The position numbers were made by a program, and so were the translations under genes. Below, in pieces: positions 54,822 to 64,000 of a DNA stretch of 64,000 nt. The notes beneath the pieces were generated by a model. It was not told the origin of the DNA. It searched no databases and was given only the letters and a program-made list of their open reading frames with translations. Numbering within the stretch: position 1 is the first letter of the stretch; each line of letters begins with the position of its first letter. The DNA is from Argyresthia goedartella (lineage: Eukaryota > Arthropoda > Insecta > Lepidoptera > Argyresthiidae): contig OX463829.1 in NCBI GenBank assembly GCA_949825045.1, positions 28,459,715 to 28,523,714 on the forward strand. Direction: 5' to 3'.

Positions 54822-57193
54822 TGGACTCGCGCGGGTCGTTCGCGCTCAGATATTTATTACGCTTCGGGTGGACAGCCGATCAAATTGGGAAAAAGCATAG
54901 ACTGTATGATTTGTGTAATTTGGATTCGAACGTGGGTGTGAATGAATTTATTCAATTATTAGCGCATAAAGCGCATGGATATGCCGTGTGTTTAGATGAA
55001 AAATCGAGATAGAATTGTATAGGTCGCAATGACAGGCGTTTACATACGATATTCAGAGACGACGATTCGACTGAGTGTGGGCGCGATTTATGTAGTACAT
55101 TGACATTACCTGAGATAGATGTGCGTATTGGGAATATTGTTGTAAGGAGTTTGATTGATTCGGGGAGCGAAATCAGTGTAATTAGTCGGAGAGTGTACGA
55201 TGAAGTGTGCAGGCAATTGGGAAAACTGACGGAAATACCGATTCCAAGTTTGAGAATCACAGGTGCGTTCGGGGTCAGTAAAGAAAGGGTTGATAAGTTA
55301 GTTACGTTACCATTAACAATAGGTGAATGCGTTATCGATACTCCAATGCTAGTATTAACAAGGGTGCCTAAAGATTTAATTTTAGGGTTTGATTTTATAC
55401 AACAGACGCGAGCCAGTTTAATGTGTGAGGGTAATAAGAGGCTAATTATACGAAGCGCCGGGCGGATGTGTGAAATACCATTAGGTACTGGTCCTAATCA
55501 GGATTCTTGCTGTTGTACAATGGAATTGCAGAACCAAGATACCTGTAGAAATATGATAGAGGAATATGTGAATAATTCATCAATACCTGTTGAACACAAA
55601 ACAAAGTTATTGCCGGTGTTAAATAAACATGCAGAGTTGTTTAGCGATAGGGTAGGTCGGACAAATAAATATATACATGAGATAAAAATGAGAGATGAAA
55701 CGCCTTTCGTAAAACGAAGCTATCCCATACCGCTCGCATATCGCGATAAAGTAACAAAACGATTGGAAGAAATGGAACAGATAGGTATTATTAGCAGGCA
55801 ATCTACGGATTTCAGCAGTCCATTGACTTGTGCACTAAAGAAGTCAGGGGAGGTCCGTATATTGCTAGATGCACGCCAATTAAACACGGGAATGGTTGGG
55901 GAAGTTGGAACTACACCTTTAATGAGTGAGATATTGCAATCGGGGCGCCGAATAAACTACATAGGGGTTATTGGTATCAAAGATGCGTATTTTTCTATAC
56001 CATTATCAGACGAATCTAAACGATAGACGCGTTTTGTAAATCAAGGCAGAAGTTATGTTTACAACGTTTTACCTCAGGGGTTGAAAACCAGTGTGGGTTC
56101 ATTTTCGAGGGCGATGGACTTAATTTTAGGGCCAGAGGTTAGGTCATATTGTTTAAATTTTGTTGACGATTTGGCGATTTTAACTGAGGGTGATTTCGAT
56201 CAGCAAAGTGGACACGGTTCTGAGTAAATTGAAAGACGCGGGCTTCACATGCAAACTAAAAAAATGCGAGTTCCCACAAAAAAAAAGGTCAAGTTATTGG
56301 GGCATATTTTGTCTACACAAGGTTTGCAAATGGACCCGGGCAAAATTGAAACACTTAAATTATATCCGTCACCCAGAACTCTCAGGCAATTGAGGGCGTT
56401 TTTGGGGTTCATAAATTACTTTCGGAGGTTTATAAAAAATTTTGGAACGTTAACACAGCCCTTGTACAATTTATTACGGTCTGGAGTCAAGTTCGTCTGG
56501 AGTGCGCAGGTGCAGAGTGCTTTTGACGAGATAAAAAACCAATTCTCAGAAAGTATAATTTTGAGTCAGCCATTGGCGGGAAAAACGTATTATGTCCAAT
56601 GTGACGCCAGCGCTATAGGAATTGGGGGCTATGTTTATCAATTAGATGATTTGGGCCAGGAACGAATTATAGGGTTTTGTTCGCAGGCATTTAAGGGAGC
56701 TCAAACTAGATGGTCTGTCAGCGAACAGGAAATGTATGCAGTTATATACACTTTAAAGCGATTTGAGATATATTTGCGGGGAGAAAAGGTTATTATTAGA
56801 AATGATCATAAAAGTTTGACGTTCATTAAGTCGTGGACTTTATTGGGGCACGCGTAACTAGGTGGGTTATTTTTTTAGAGCAATTCGATTACGACATAGA
56901 ATTTGTGCGAGGGACTGATAATCAAATTGCCGACACGCTAAGCAGGCAAATAGCGGGACCTGGAGGTATGATTGACAGTACAAATGTTCAGCCGGGGATA
57001 TTCTGGTTTCAGGCATCGAATACCGCAAGTGTTATTTCGAGTTTACGGGACATTGCGAGATTACAAAGCGAAGATGAGCGGTTAAATCGAATTAGCGGTT
57101 GTATCAGACGTAGGGTGGTAGATACGGAGACGAGAGGGTTTGATAATTACAAGCTAGTAGGTGATACGTTATATTTTCACGTGCCGAAGCGGA
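54822..57193 (+). pseudogene. gypsy pol, first part: protease, RT, RNase H
   Basis: The protease has the catalytic LIDSGSEISVIS motif (about 55150). RT fingers follow (55700-56020). A TAG stop occurs at 56024-56026, and then the FVDDLA catalytic box at about 56157-56172 in a shifted frame. 56249-56857 carries the RT connection and RNase H start (QCDASAIGIGGYVY, SEQEMYAVIYTLKRF, RNDHKSLTF). 56833-57193 finishes RNase H with RGTDNQIADTLSRQ. Several frame changes and a stop make it non-functional. It is then cut off in frame by the insertion at 57194. Confidence 0.85.
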
Positions 57194-58896
57194 ACGTACA
57201 GTTGTTAGCCGCTAGAGCGAACACTATTTCAAAATATGACACCCGAGCGCACACTGGTTAAGCGGTCGGCGCGCGCACTTTACTATTAAATTCCCAGAAG
57301 GATACACATGAAGCTTATCGTAAATGCAATTATTGTGTATGTCACAAGAAGAATAGAGTCACATAATAGTGTCGAATAATGTGTTGTGTTAGCTGCCTTA
57401 CTTTAGATTCTATGGGCGTTTGAATAACAAAATTTCGATTTAAATAAAATCTAAAGCGACAACCTATGTTTTATTTTAGTTCATTGTATAGCCTATCTCA
57501 TCGTTATTTTGATAACATCAAAACATCGTAAGGTGCTGGAGCTAATATTTGAACTATCAAGCCAAATGTAACGCACGCCGTGAAAAAGAGCACATCTACG
57601 CAACAGATCGCGTAAGGCTCCCGGCAGACAGATTTTATTCTTCGTCAAAATTACCAAAGTGCAATTTTTGTATGATGAATGAAATAGATAGGTAAGATCC
57701 TAGAGGAACTGTAAAAACGTACGTGATGTCAATTGGTTGCGGAGAAAAAGTCCTTTCGGCATCTTCATATTCACTAAAAAAAATATAATTAAATAATAAT
57801 ATGTAAGTAATTAGGAAATTGTCATTAAATGCATAAAATAAAATAAAATTTGTCATACGTTATTGCAGATGGCCGGCTTGTACTCGGCACTGGCGAAGTA
57901 ACTGATCTAAAACCAAAATGTCGTTACACAAATATTTTAGAAAAAGTACTTAGCAGTTATTAATAAAATATTTATTATAATATTTTTTTTACTAAGGACA
58001 CCTACCTGACTTCAAAAAGTTCACGCTTTGCTTTGCTTTTTCCTCGGCCACGACCACGACCACGACCACGATCCTGACCTTGACGCTTATTTTCCATTCC
58101 TGAATACAAAAATATATTTTTATGTTTGTTATTTTCCGATTACTTTTTTAAGTCCCACTCACTTTGTATACCATTTTCTACATACAACATGCATACAACA
58201 CATAGATCTACCAAATTTTATATCACAGTAAAGAACAATAAAGGACGAGAAATTCGTGTTTGCATATAGCCTTATTTCGGGCCACCTTCATGACTTCGCG
58301 CAATCGAGGAATATAGATTTGCCATCAATAATCTATCGGGAAGTAAATTCTATGAGAAATAAGTAGCAAAACATAACAAAATTGGTATTAAACTGTCTGT
58401 AAAGACTCAATCAATACTATTATTTGAACAGATATTAATTTAAATCTGTTTCTGTAAGATATAACAACCAAACTGAACAAAAAAATTGTATAGGCTTTTG
58501 AATTAATCCAATTTATTTCATGAATCACTCGTCTAATTCAAAGAAACTGCTACATATCAATAAAGCATACTTTGTAGCATAAAGTAAGCTAAATATAATC
58601 ACACCAATCCAGAAAAAAAAAACATACTTACTTATTATTTAGTATCGGGCGCCCGAGTACACTTTCAAATACTTTTTCTATTATTATGATAGTCAAGTTA
58701 GAATGCCGAAAACATCGAATGTTTCCCTTATCCAACGCTTTCTTTCATTACCTTTCCAACAGTGTACTTAAAATTGACAACTGCTATAGTAAAAATGCCA
58801 ACAATAGCCAACCTACGAAACTATGAATTTGGTCCACGAATATGGCTTCGTTACATCGAGCATTTGAAGAATGAGCCAGTTTCGTGGACATGTTCA
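57194..58896. mobile_element. 1.7 kb insertion in pol, with near-perfect 10-bp flanking repeat
   Basis: The pol reading frame stops making sense at 57194 and continues at 58897, without loss or gain of frame. The last ten bases before it (57184-57193, CCGAAGCGGA) and the ten at 58897-58906 (CCGGAGCGGA) differ at one base, so they look like a target-site duplication. No terminal inverted repeat, poly-A or LTR is visible by eye. It contains the spliced gene at 57635-58097. The class is unknown; the size of the flanking repeat would suit a Mutator-like element, but this is only inference. Confidence 0.7.
57635..58097 (-). CDS. three-exon gene, 92 codons, function unknown
   Basis: Minus strand. 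Exon 1: 58006-58097 (from ATG; 30 codons plus 2 nt), ending CAG and donor GTAGGT. Exon 2: 57859-57906 (acceptor TTTTGGTTTTAG; donor GTATGA). Exon 3: 57635-57773 (acceptor TTTTTTTTAG) to a TAA. Both introns (57907-58005, 99 bp; 57774-57858, 85 bp) are GT-AG and keep the frame, which is hard to explain by chance. The product has a basic N-terminus with a (GR) repeat (residues 10-18), KSKAKRELFEV, a serine/proline linker (SPVPSTSRPS) and a C-terminal hydrophobic part (IDITYVFTVPLGSYLSISFII) ending FDEE. An AATAAA lies at 57470-57475. I do not recognise the family. Whether it is transcribed, and whether it belongs to a transposon or a captured host gene, is open. Confidence 0.55.
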
Positions 58897-59956
58897 CCGG
58901 AGCGGATAGTAATTCCGAAATCACTACAGGAGGAACTAATTTTACACATACATGAAGAAATAGGTCACTACGGCAGATATAAAATATTAGCACTGATGAA
59001 GGACAGATATTATTTTCTTCATATGAGAAGGGTGATTAACACGGTGATAAAAAGTTGTGACATATGTCAAAAGGTCAAACCAAGTACTAACAATACCGTT
59101 GGTTCCTGTACACCGGTGTTGGCGGAAAGGTTGGGTGAGAAAGTTTTCTCGGACCTTTATGGGCCATTGCCCGTAGGTAAATTCGGATATCAATATATAT
59201 ATGTGATCCAAGACGTGTACAGTAAAGTAATAAAATTGTATCCAATGCGAAAATCGCTTGTACAAAGAGATTTCATAGGGAAATACCTATCGAAACTATA
59301 ATTACGGACTCAGGACCACAGTTCATATCGAAAGTTTGGGAATTTGGTCTCAAACAGCTAGGGATTCGGGTTACTCATACGTCGGTGTATTGTCCAAATT
59401 CTAATAGCGTAGAAAGAGTGAATCGCGAGCTAGGTCGACTAATTAGAACTTATTGCGGCGGAAGTAATCAAAGTTGGGTCGACGTGTTACCGGACATTCA
59501 GAATTGCTATAATAATATCGAACACACAAGCACAGGCTTTGCGCCTAATGAGTTAGCGTTTGGTAGGCGGGAACCGTTAACTATTGACAAGGAATTAGGC
59601 GATGAATGGTTATTAGGTCATAGTGCGCGACATACGGAACAGGTGCGGAATGTAGCGAAAGAAAACTCTAAAAGTTGTAGTGAACGACGTAAGCGACAGG
59701 CAGACAAACGGCGTAAGTTAGAAGTCTATCGTATAGGTGATTATGTGAAACTTAAGACTTTGTGCGTTCAAATAAAGAACATAAAATCATGCGGAAATTT
59801 TCATTGTTGTATAAAGGGCCTTATGTTATTTCGGCAGTGGTATATCCGAACTGTTATACTTTAGTAGATCCGGGTTCGAATGAGATATTGGGTAACTTCA
59901 ATACTATAAATATAGCCAGGTATTATGTGAGGACGAATAAGGGCGTAAATAAATAA
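58897..59956 (+). pseudogene. gypsy pol, second part: integrase
   Basis: The HHCC zinc domain (H-x3-H...C-x2-C: HIHEEIGH and CDICQ) at about 58945-59070, then the catalytic core with first D (FSDLYGPLP, about 59150), second D (TDSGPQF, about 59310) and E (SNSVERVNREL, about 59400). A frameshift near 59300 divides D1 from D2 and E. The C-terminal part (NGFAPNE-like block, GDYVKLK) ends at 59956. Metal-binding residues are present, but the frame is broken. Confidence 0.85.
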
Positions 59957-60426
59957 GATAGTGTATAAAAGTTATATAATTAAGCTGTAAGCTGTAAATT
60001 TGAGTAACTACTTTGTAGATTTAAGGATCTGGCATGGTTTAGAAAGGAACAAAAACAAAAAAAAATAAAACAAAAAAAAAATTGTATATATATAGTAATA
60101 CGAATTAGGATAAGTTGCTGGTAAGCGAGGTTGTATAGTTAGATAGATAAATAAGATAAGACAGGAGAGAGCTCAATCGAGTTGTGTAAATATTATATAC
60201 ATAATTGACAGATTCATCGGTCTGTGTACATGATTTGAGATGTCCGTACATATATCGTTGTCTAGTACCCAAGATACAGGGAATCCTAGTTTGGGGCTAG
60301 ATCAATGTGTGTAAATGGTGTCCAAGGTATTATTATTATTATATAGAGTAGATATGGACAAAGAATGGGTAGCATAGTGGTAATGAGATCCTTGCGCCAT
60401 GTTTAACTGAGATAAACAGTGTCTCA
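59957..60426 (+). other. 3' internal region of gypsy with a SINE tail
   Basis: No env-like gene. 60254-60335 is the tail of SINE family 2 (ATACAGGGAATCCTAGTTTG) ending in ATT triplets, so foreign material lies in the retrotransposon between integrase and the polypurine tract. Confidence 0.7.
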
Positions 60427-60442
60427 AGGTATGGGAGGGGGC
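60427..60442 (+). promoter_or_regulatory. polypurine tract
   Basis: AGGTATGGGAGGGGGC directly precedes the 3' LTR start (60443). It primes plus-strand synthesis in retroelements. Confidence 0.75.
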
Positions 60443-62283
60443 TGTAATGGTACACGAGAGTCAGTACATTTGATACTTCATTTTGCGTGACAGAGGGCTA
60501 GCCCATCGCCGCGCTGTTTTGAATACGAGAATCGGTTCATATAACGTTTGGGGTTTTGCGTAGCTCAGGGTAAGTTAGCAAAAAACAATGAGCCGAGCGC
60601 GTGGGTTGGTTCCAGGAACAGAGTTCAGTTCAGGTTTTTTTGTCGCATTCCTGCGGAATGTGTAGGGATCAGAGCCGATTTGGCTGCGCGCTGAATAAAT
60701 TATGAATAACTAAATAATGGAAGGTTATTATGGAACGATACGGAGAAAGCTATTATGTTGATTGCAAATATACAATTGCGTTTGTTTGGTATGAGATGGC
60801 GAGTTTGACATGACTAGTTTGAATATCATTCTAGTGATCTTTGTCTAGCGTGCTAGCGGTCGGAAAGGCTTAATTAATCGCAACAAGCTTTTATGGTCAG
60901 CGATCAACAGATTCTGTGTATCGGCAGTACCGAATGACTTGAGTGATAACCTACGGTTGATCATAGTGAATATGCGTACACAAAATTTGTAGAACGGCGG
61001 ATCTGCATGGCATGGTTGAAATTAGACCCTGTGTAGGTAGTGATAAGAAGCTTCGCTTGGGCAGAGCCTGTTCGCAAAGGACGCCATTTCTTTTTCAGAC
61101 ATGTGGGGACTATAAATACGATTGCGGGGGAAGGGAGAGCATTCAGTCTCAGCGTCTAGCTACTGTGACAGTCGTCTTTCACGATTCTAAACAGTTTTGG
61201 TCTGCCGTCTTACGCGTCTGAACTATACGAATTGTGACTGCGTGTTTCAGTGGTTTTTCGTGAGTGTCTGAAGCGCCGAGATATACATCGGTTCCTATCC
61301 TTTATATCAACCTACCCCAAATTCCAAAACTATCCTTGGGTCGTTAGATAAGAACTTGTAGGTAACTGATCTGAGTCTGAGTCTGGGCTTGGAGCGACCC
61401 TAAATTCCTTTTTCTTTCACCATAGGGTTCCTGGATTGGCTCTTAGGATATTCGCGGGCTAATCCTCTCCTCATTCCTTTCGAGTAGCTAGTTTTGAAAT
61501 TCCCACACACACAGTCATTAAACATACAAGCACATTCAAATCAAACTCAACCATTTTCGAGTGGTGTCGATAATGGACATGGTATAACACTAGGATTTTA
61601 GACTAGGCTAGACAGGAGTTTAGTTGCGGCTAAACCTAGGTTGGCAGGGCATAGGGAGACTGTTTGATCGATGAGGTTCCGCGGATGGAAATAACAAATT
61701 CAGAACAAAGTTAAACCGGTGTCAACACAGATAACCTTTCCTGTTGATATTTTGACATTTGAGTGTTGTCGGGGACGCGCGAAGAGATCAAATTACAGTC
61801 TAAAGTTCATTGTTTAGGACCGGGTAGGTTGGTTTGCTTTGCCTTGGGTCAGGTTGGATTCAAGTTGCATCTTTAAATTAAATGTAAATTTCGCTGGAGG
61901 TCTAATGTGTAGGCTGAGTCAAATATATATGATTAGGCTCAGTCGAGGACGTGCTGAGGCTAGTGGAATTCATAGATCGGAATTTACCGAAGTATGCATT
62001 TCGCTATGGTGTGGGTTAGATCTCCTAAAGCGCTAATGACTACGTTTCGATAACATCCAGCTCAAATTGTGCAGAGTTGAAGGTTTCAAAACGTTACGGA
62101 CCTTTTGAGGTAACCGCTAGTTCAAACCCATTTCGGAAAATCAAATCGCAATTGTGTAAACCGGTCTTTTCGGATCGTTATTGCCGTGAACTAAGTATAT
62201 AATTGGAACCACCACAAGCCGCTACTAGCGAGCACATGAAATATCATTGAGTACTCACGTCGTAAAACTACGACGGATATCTA
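60443..62283 (+). repeat. gypsy 3' LTR, first 1.84 kb
   Basis: Aligned with 51368-53203 of the 5' LTR with about 1 percent difference by eye, then broken at GGATATCTA by LINE family D. The rest must lie beyond position 64000. Confidence 0.9.
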
Positions 62284-62458
62284 TTTATTTATTTATTTTT
62301 ATTTATTTATTTATTTTCTTTATTTGGGACATCAACAGCACAATACACATACATTTATACAAAAAACAAAATACAGTAAACAAGGCCAATGACAGATGTC
62401 CACAGAAGAGCAGTTAATATAATTAAAATAGGAGCTGACGACGTTATGCTTAAAATTT

Positions 62459-62545
62459 GTGTGTGTATGGTGAGTGGTTGTGAGGGTGTATGTGAGGGTG
62501 TATATGTGTGTGTGAGGGTGTATATGTGTGTGTGAGGGTGTGTTT
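62459..62545 (-). repeat. GTGTATGTGTGTGAGG minisatellite in LINE 3' UTR
   Basis: Imperfect tandem units of TGTGAGGGTGTATATGTG (plus sense), about four copies. Non-coding. Confidence 0.8.
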
Positions 62546-62601
62546 GTGCTTGAAAGGAAAATTAATTTAAGTTGGGGAGCAGTAGTAAAGGAATTATATG
62601 C

Positions 62602-64000
62602 TTAATTATTAAGTACCTTCATTATGCGGTTTTTGAATGCATTTCTAGTGCAATCAAATGGGTCAACACAGCTAAATCGTTTATTATATAAATTCATTAT
62701 GCGGATAATAGGGGAGTTCTGGGCATAGTTGGTATGTACACGAGGTGTGTGAAATAGAAGATTTGCTGAATGGCGCGTGCGTGTGGTAGAAGTGCGGTAG
62801 CCGACCAGTTCAACAAGATTGGGACTATCGATACGGCCGCTCAGGATATCATGTAGGACAGACATATCAAGTGCTATTCGACGGTCTTCGAGATTCATTA
62901 TATGGTGATGAGTGCACGATGAATAGTAGTCTTGTCCTCTACGTTTGGCACGATAATCTAAAAATCTTACAAAAGACTTTTGAATGCGCTCTATTCGTTC
63001 CTTGTGCGTAATATATTGAGGACACCAGACAACGCTGGCGTATTCCAAAATACTGCGCACGTAGGCGAAGTAAAGTACCTTAAAGCATGTTATGTCACTA
63101 AACGCAGCACATGTTCGATAGATAAATCCCAAGTTTCTGAAAGCGCGGTTAGTGATGTCGTCAATGTGTTGGTCAAATGATAATTTTGCGTCAAGAGTGA
63201 CGCCCAAGTCACGAACAGTATTCACGCGTGCGATAATCTGATCCTTAAAAGCATACGAATGTACAATTGGTTTAGGACTACGAGTAAAAGAGATCTGAAG
63301 GCACTTGGAAATATTTACCTTAATTCGCTTGGTTACATAGTACTCGGAAAGCCGGTTCAAATCTTCCTGCATTCCAATACAATCAATCGCATTACGTATT
63401 CCAGTAAAGATCTTTTTGTCGTCTGCACACATTATGAATTTACAATTATGGAATACTGTGTATATGTCGTAAAGGTATGCGTTGTAGAATAGAGGACCCA
63501 AATGTGATCCCTGGGGTACCCCAGAGGGGACGTTGACATAGTCAGATCTGAAGCCACCCAGTACTACCGCTTGGCATCTATTGGTTACATAGGATGTCAC
63601 CCACCTATAAATGTCTCCACGCAGACCCAATCTATGGAGCTTACGGAGCAGTATGACGTGGTCCACACGATCGAACGCCTTTTCAAAATCCGTGTAAACC
63701 ACGTCAACCTGCACCCCTTTGTCCATTGAGCGGAGAACGTGATTGACAAACTCTGCAAGATTCGACACGGTGGAACGGCCTTTCAGGAAGCCATGTTGTT
63801 GCGGTGGAATTCCCCTTGTTAATTTACCGTATATATTGTCATAAATAATTTTCTTAAAAATCTTTCCGAATATGTTCAAAATTGAGATTGGGCGATAGTT
63901 CGGAATTTGTAATTTAGAACCCTTTTTATGTATGGGTACCACAAGGGCTTCTTTCCATTTTGTCGGGAATGTACCGTTAGTAAGGGACATGTTAAATAAA
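62602..64000 (-). CDS. LINE family D ORF2: RT, partial, altered catalytic box
   Basis: At least 466 codons open to the window edge; the Met at 63990 is internal. Counting from it, the RT blocks are NYRPISIL (31-38), DFEKAFDRVDH (motif A, Asp intact, about 101), PSGVPQGSHLGP (155-166) and CADD (188-191), where the usual Y/F-A-D-D has Cys in the first position; both aspartates remain. The thumb (LGVTLDAKLSFDQHID) and a C-terminal domain follow. The longest unbroken LINE frame in the window, so it is the youngest or best-kept copy. It makes cDNA at a nick; activity is uncertain because of the C-for-Y change. Confidence 0.85.
   Translation of the reverse strand, partial: LFNMSLTNGTFPTKWKEALVVPIHKKGSKLQIPNYRPISILNIFGKIFKKIIYDNIYGKLTRGIPPQQHGFLKGRSTVSNLAEFVNHVLRSMDKGVQVDVVYTDFEKAFDRVDHVILLRKLHRLGLRGDIYRWVTSYVTNRCQAVVLGGFRSDYVNVPSGVPQGSHLGPLFYNAYLYDIYTVFHNCKFIMCADDKKIFTGIRNAIDCIGMQEDLNRLSEYYVTKRIKVNISKCLQISFTRSPKPIVHSYAFKDQIIARVNTVRDLGVTLDAKLSFDQHIDDITNRAFRNLGFIYRTCAAFSDITCFKVLYFAYVRSILEYASVVWCPQYITHKERIERIQKSFVRFLDYRAKRRGQDYYSSCTHHHIMNLEDRRIALDMSVLHDILSGRIDSPNLVELVGYRTSTTRTRHSANLLFHTPRVHTNYAQNSPIIRIMNLYNKRFSCVDPFDCTRNAFKNRIMKVLNN

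Larger units (their letters stand above)
51368..64000 (+). mobile_element. Ty3/gypsy retrotransposon, incomplete at the window end
   Basis: Order: 5' LTR (51368-53569), primer site, gag, protease, RT, RNase H, integrase, polypurine tract, 3' LTR (60443 onward). The RT-RNase H-integrase order and the 4-bp target duplication of the related solo LTR place it in Ty3/gypsy (Metaviridae). Two insertions interrupt it: a 1.7 kb gene-bearing segment in pol (57194-58896) and LINE family D in the 3' LTR (62284 onward). The right end of the element lies beyond the window. It has no env-like frame between integrase and the polypurine tract. Confidence 0.9.
62284..64000 (-). mobile_element. LINE family D, continues past the window
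   Basis: Minus strand. The (AAAT)n tail at 62284-62318 lies against the broken LTR; a 3' UTR with a minisatellite (62459-62545) follows. ORF2 runs from 62602 to the window edge. It was inserted after the gypsy element, so it is younger. The 5' end lies outside. Confidence 0.9.

Noticed and set aside
59957..60442. Search for an env gene downstream of integrase
   Set aside because: No membrane-anchored or long open frame is present; the stretch holds only AT-rich DNA and a SINE tail.

Overview
The window looks like a transposon-saturated, non-coding-rich stretch of an insect nuclear genome, most probably a moth or butterfly (Lepidoptera). The reasons are the AT-rich base composition, the tRNA-headed SINEs, the 'gtgcgagtcggactcg' dispersed repeat, a maT-type mariner, a piggyBac-like element and several Jockey/CR1-like LINEs, all typical of lepidopteran DNA. 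No rRNA, bona fide tRNA gene, CRISPR array or operon is visible. The order assignment is inference; nothing here fixes the species.

The clearest host-like genes are two intronless, same-strand paralogues at 10087-10893 and 12148-13230. Each encodes a putative secreted protein built as PSI - IPT-like linker - PSI, the module found next to the semaphorin domain of plexins, but with no semaphorin domain, no transmembrane segment and no GAP domain. I call them mini-plexins. A second candidate gene is a three-exon, 92-codon gene on the minus strand at 57635-58097. It lies inside a 1.7 kb insertion that interrupts the pol gene of an LTR retrotransposon.

Layout. 1-2.2 kb: decayed LINE, minus strand, carrying twin perfect hairpins. 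3.2-7.8 kb: a decayed LINE whose 3' part is split by a 2.17 kb solo LTR. 8-10 kb: MITE and SINEs. 10-13.3 kb: mini-plexin pair. 13.5-23 kb: palindromic repeats, SINEs, a LINE 3' end, four-copy TIR element (MITE) fragments, a 27-G run, LINE ORF1 debris. 22.6-25.5 kb: hAT remnant with a SINE inside it, then an RNase H-bearing LINE. 26.05-27.36 kb: almost complete maT mariner with TIRs and TA sites. 29.2-33.9 kb: nearly full-length LINE with ORF1 and ORF2. 35-38.3 kb: internally deleted LINE. 40.9-43 kb: further LINE pieces. 43.48-46.14 kb: complete piggyBac-like element flanked by TTAA. 46.5-51.3 kb: LINE endonuclease debris, MITEs, a perfect 21-bp minisatellite. 51.37 kb to the window end: a Ty3/gypsy element with about 2.2 kb LTRs, its pol interrupted by the insertion above and its 3' LTR interrupted by another LINE that runs off the window.

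The region is best read as a nested insertion record: LINE, then solo LTR; hAT, then SINE; gypsy, then gene-bearing insert; gypsy LTR, then LINE. All transposon genes seen here carry at least one frameshift, stop, truncation or altered catalytic residue, except the ORF1 of the 29 kb LINE and possibly the reading frame at the right window edge. Base counts and alignments were made by eye.
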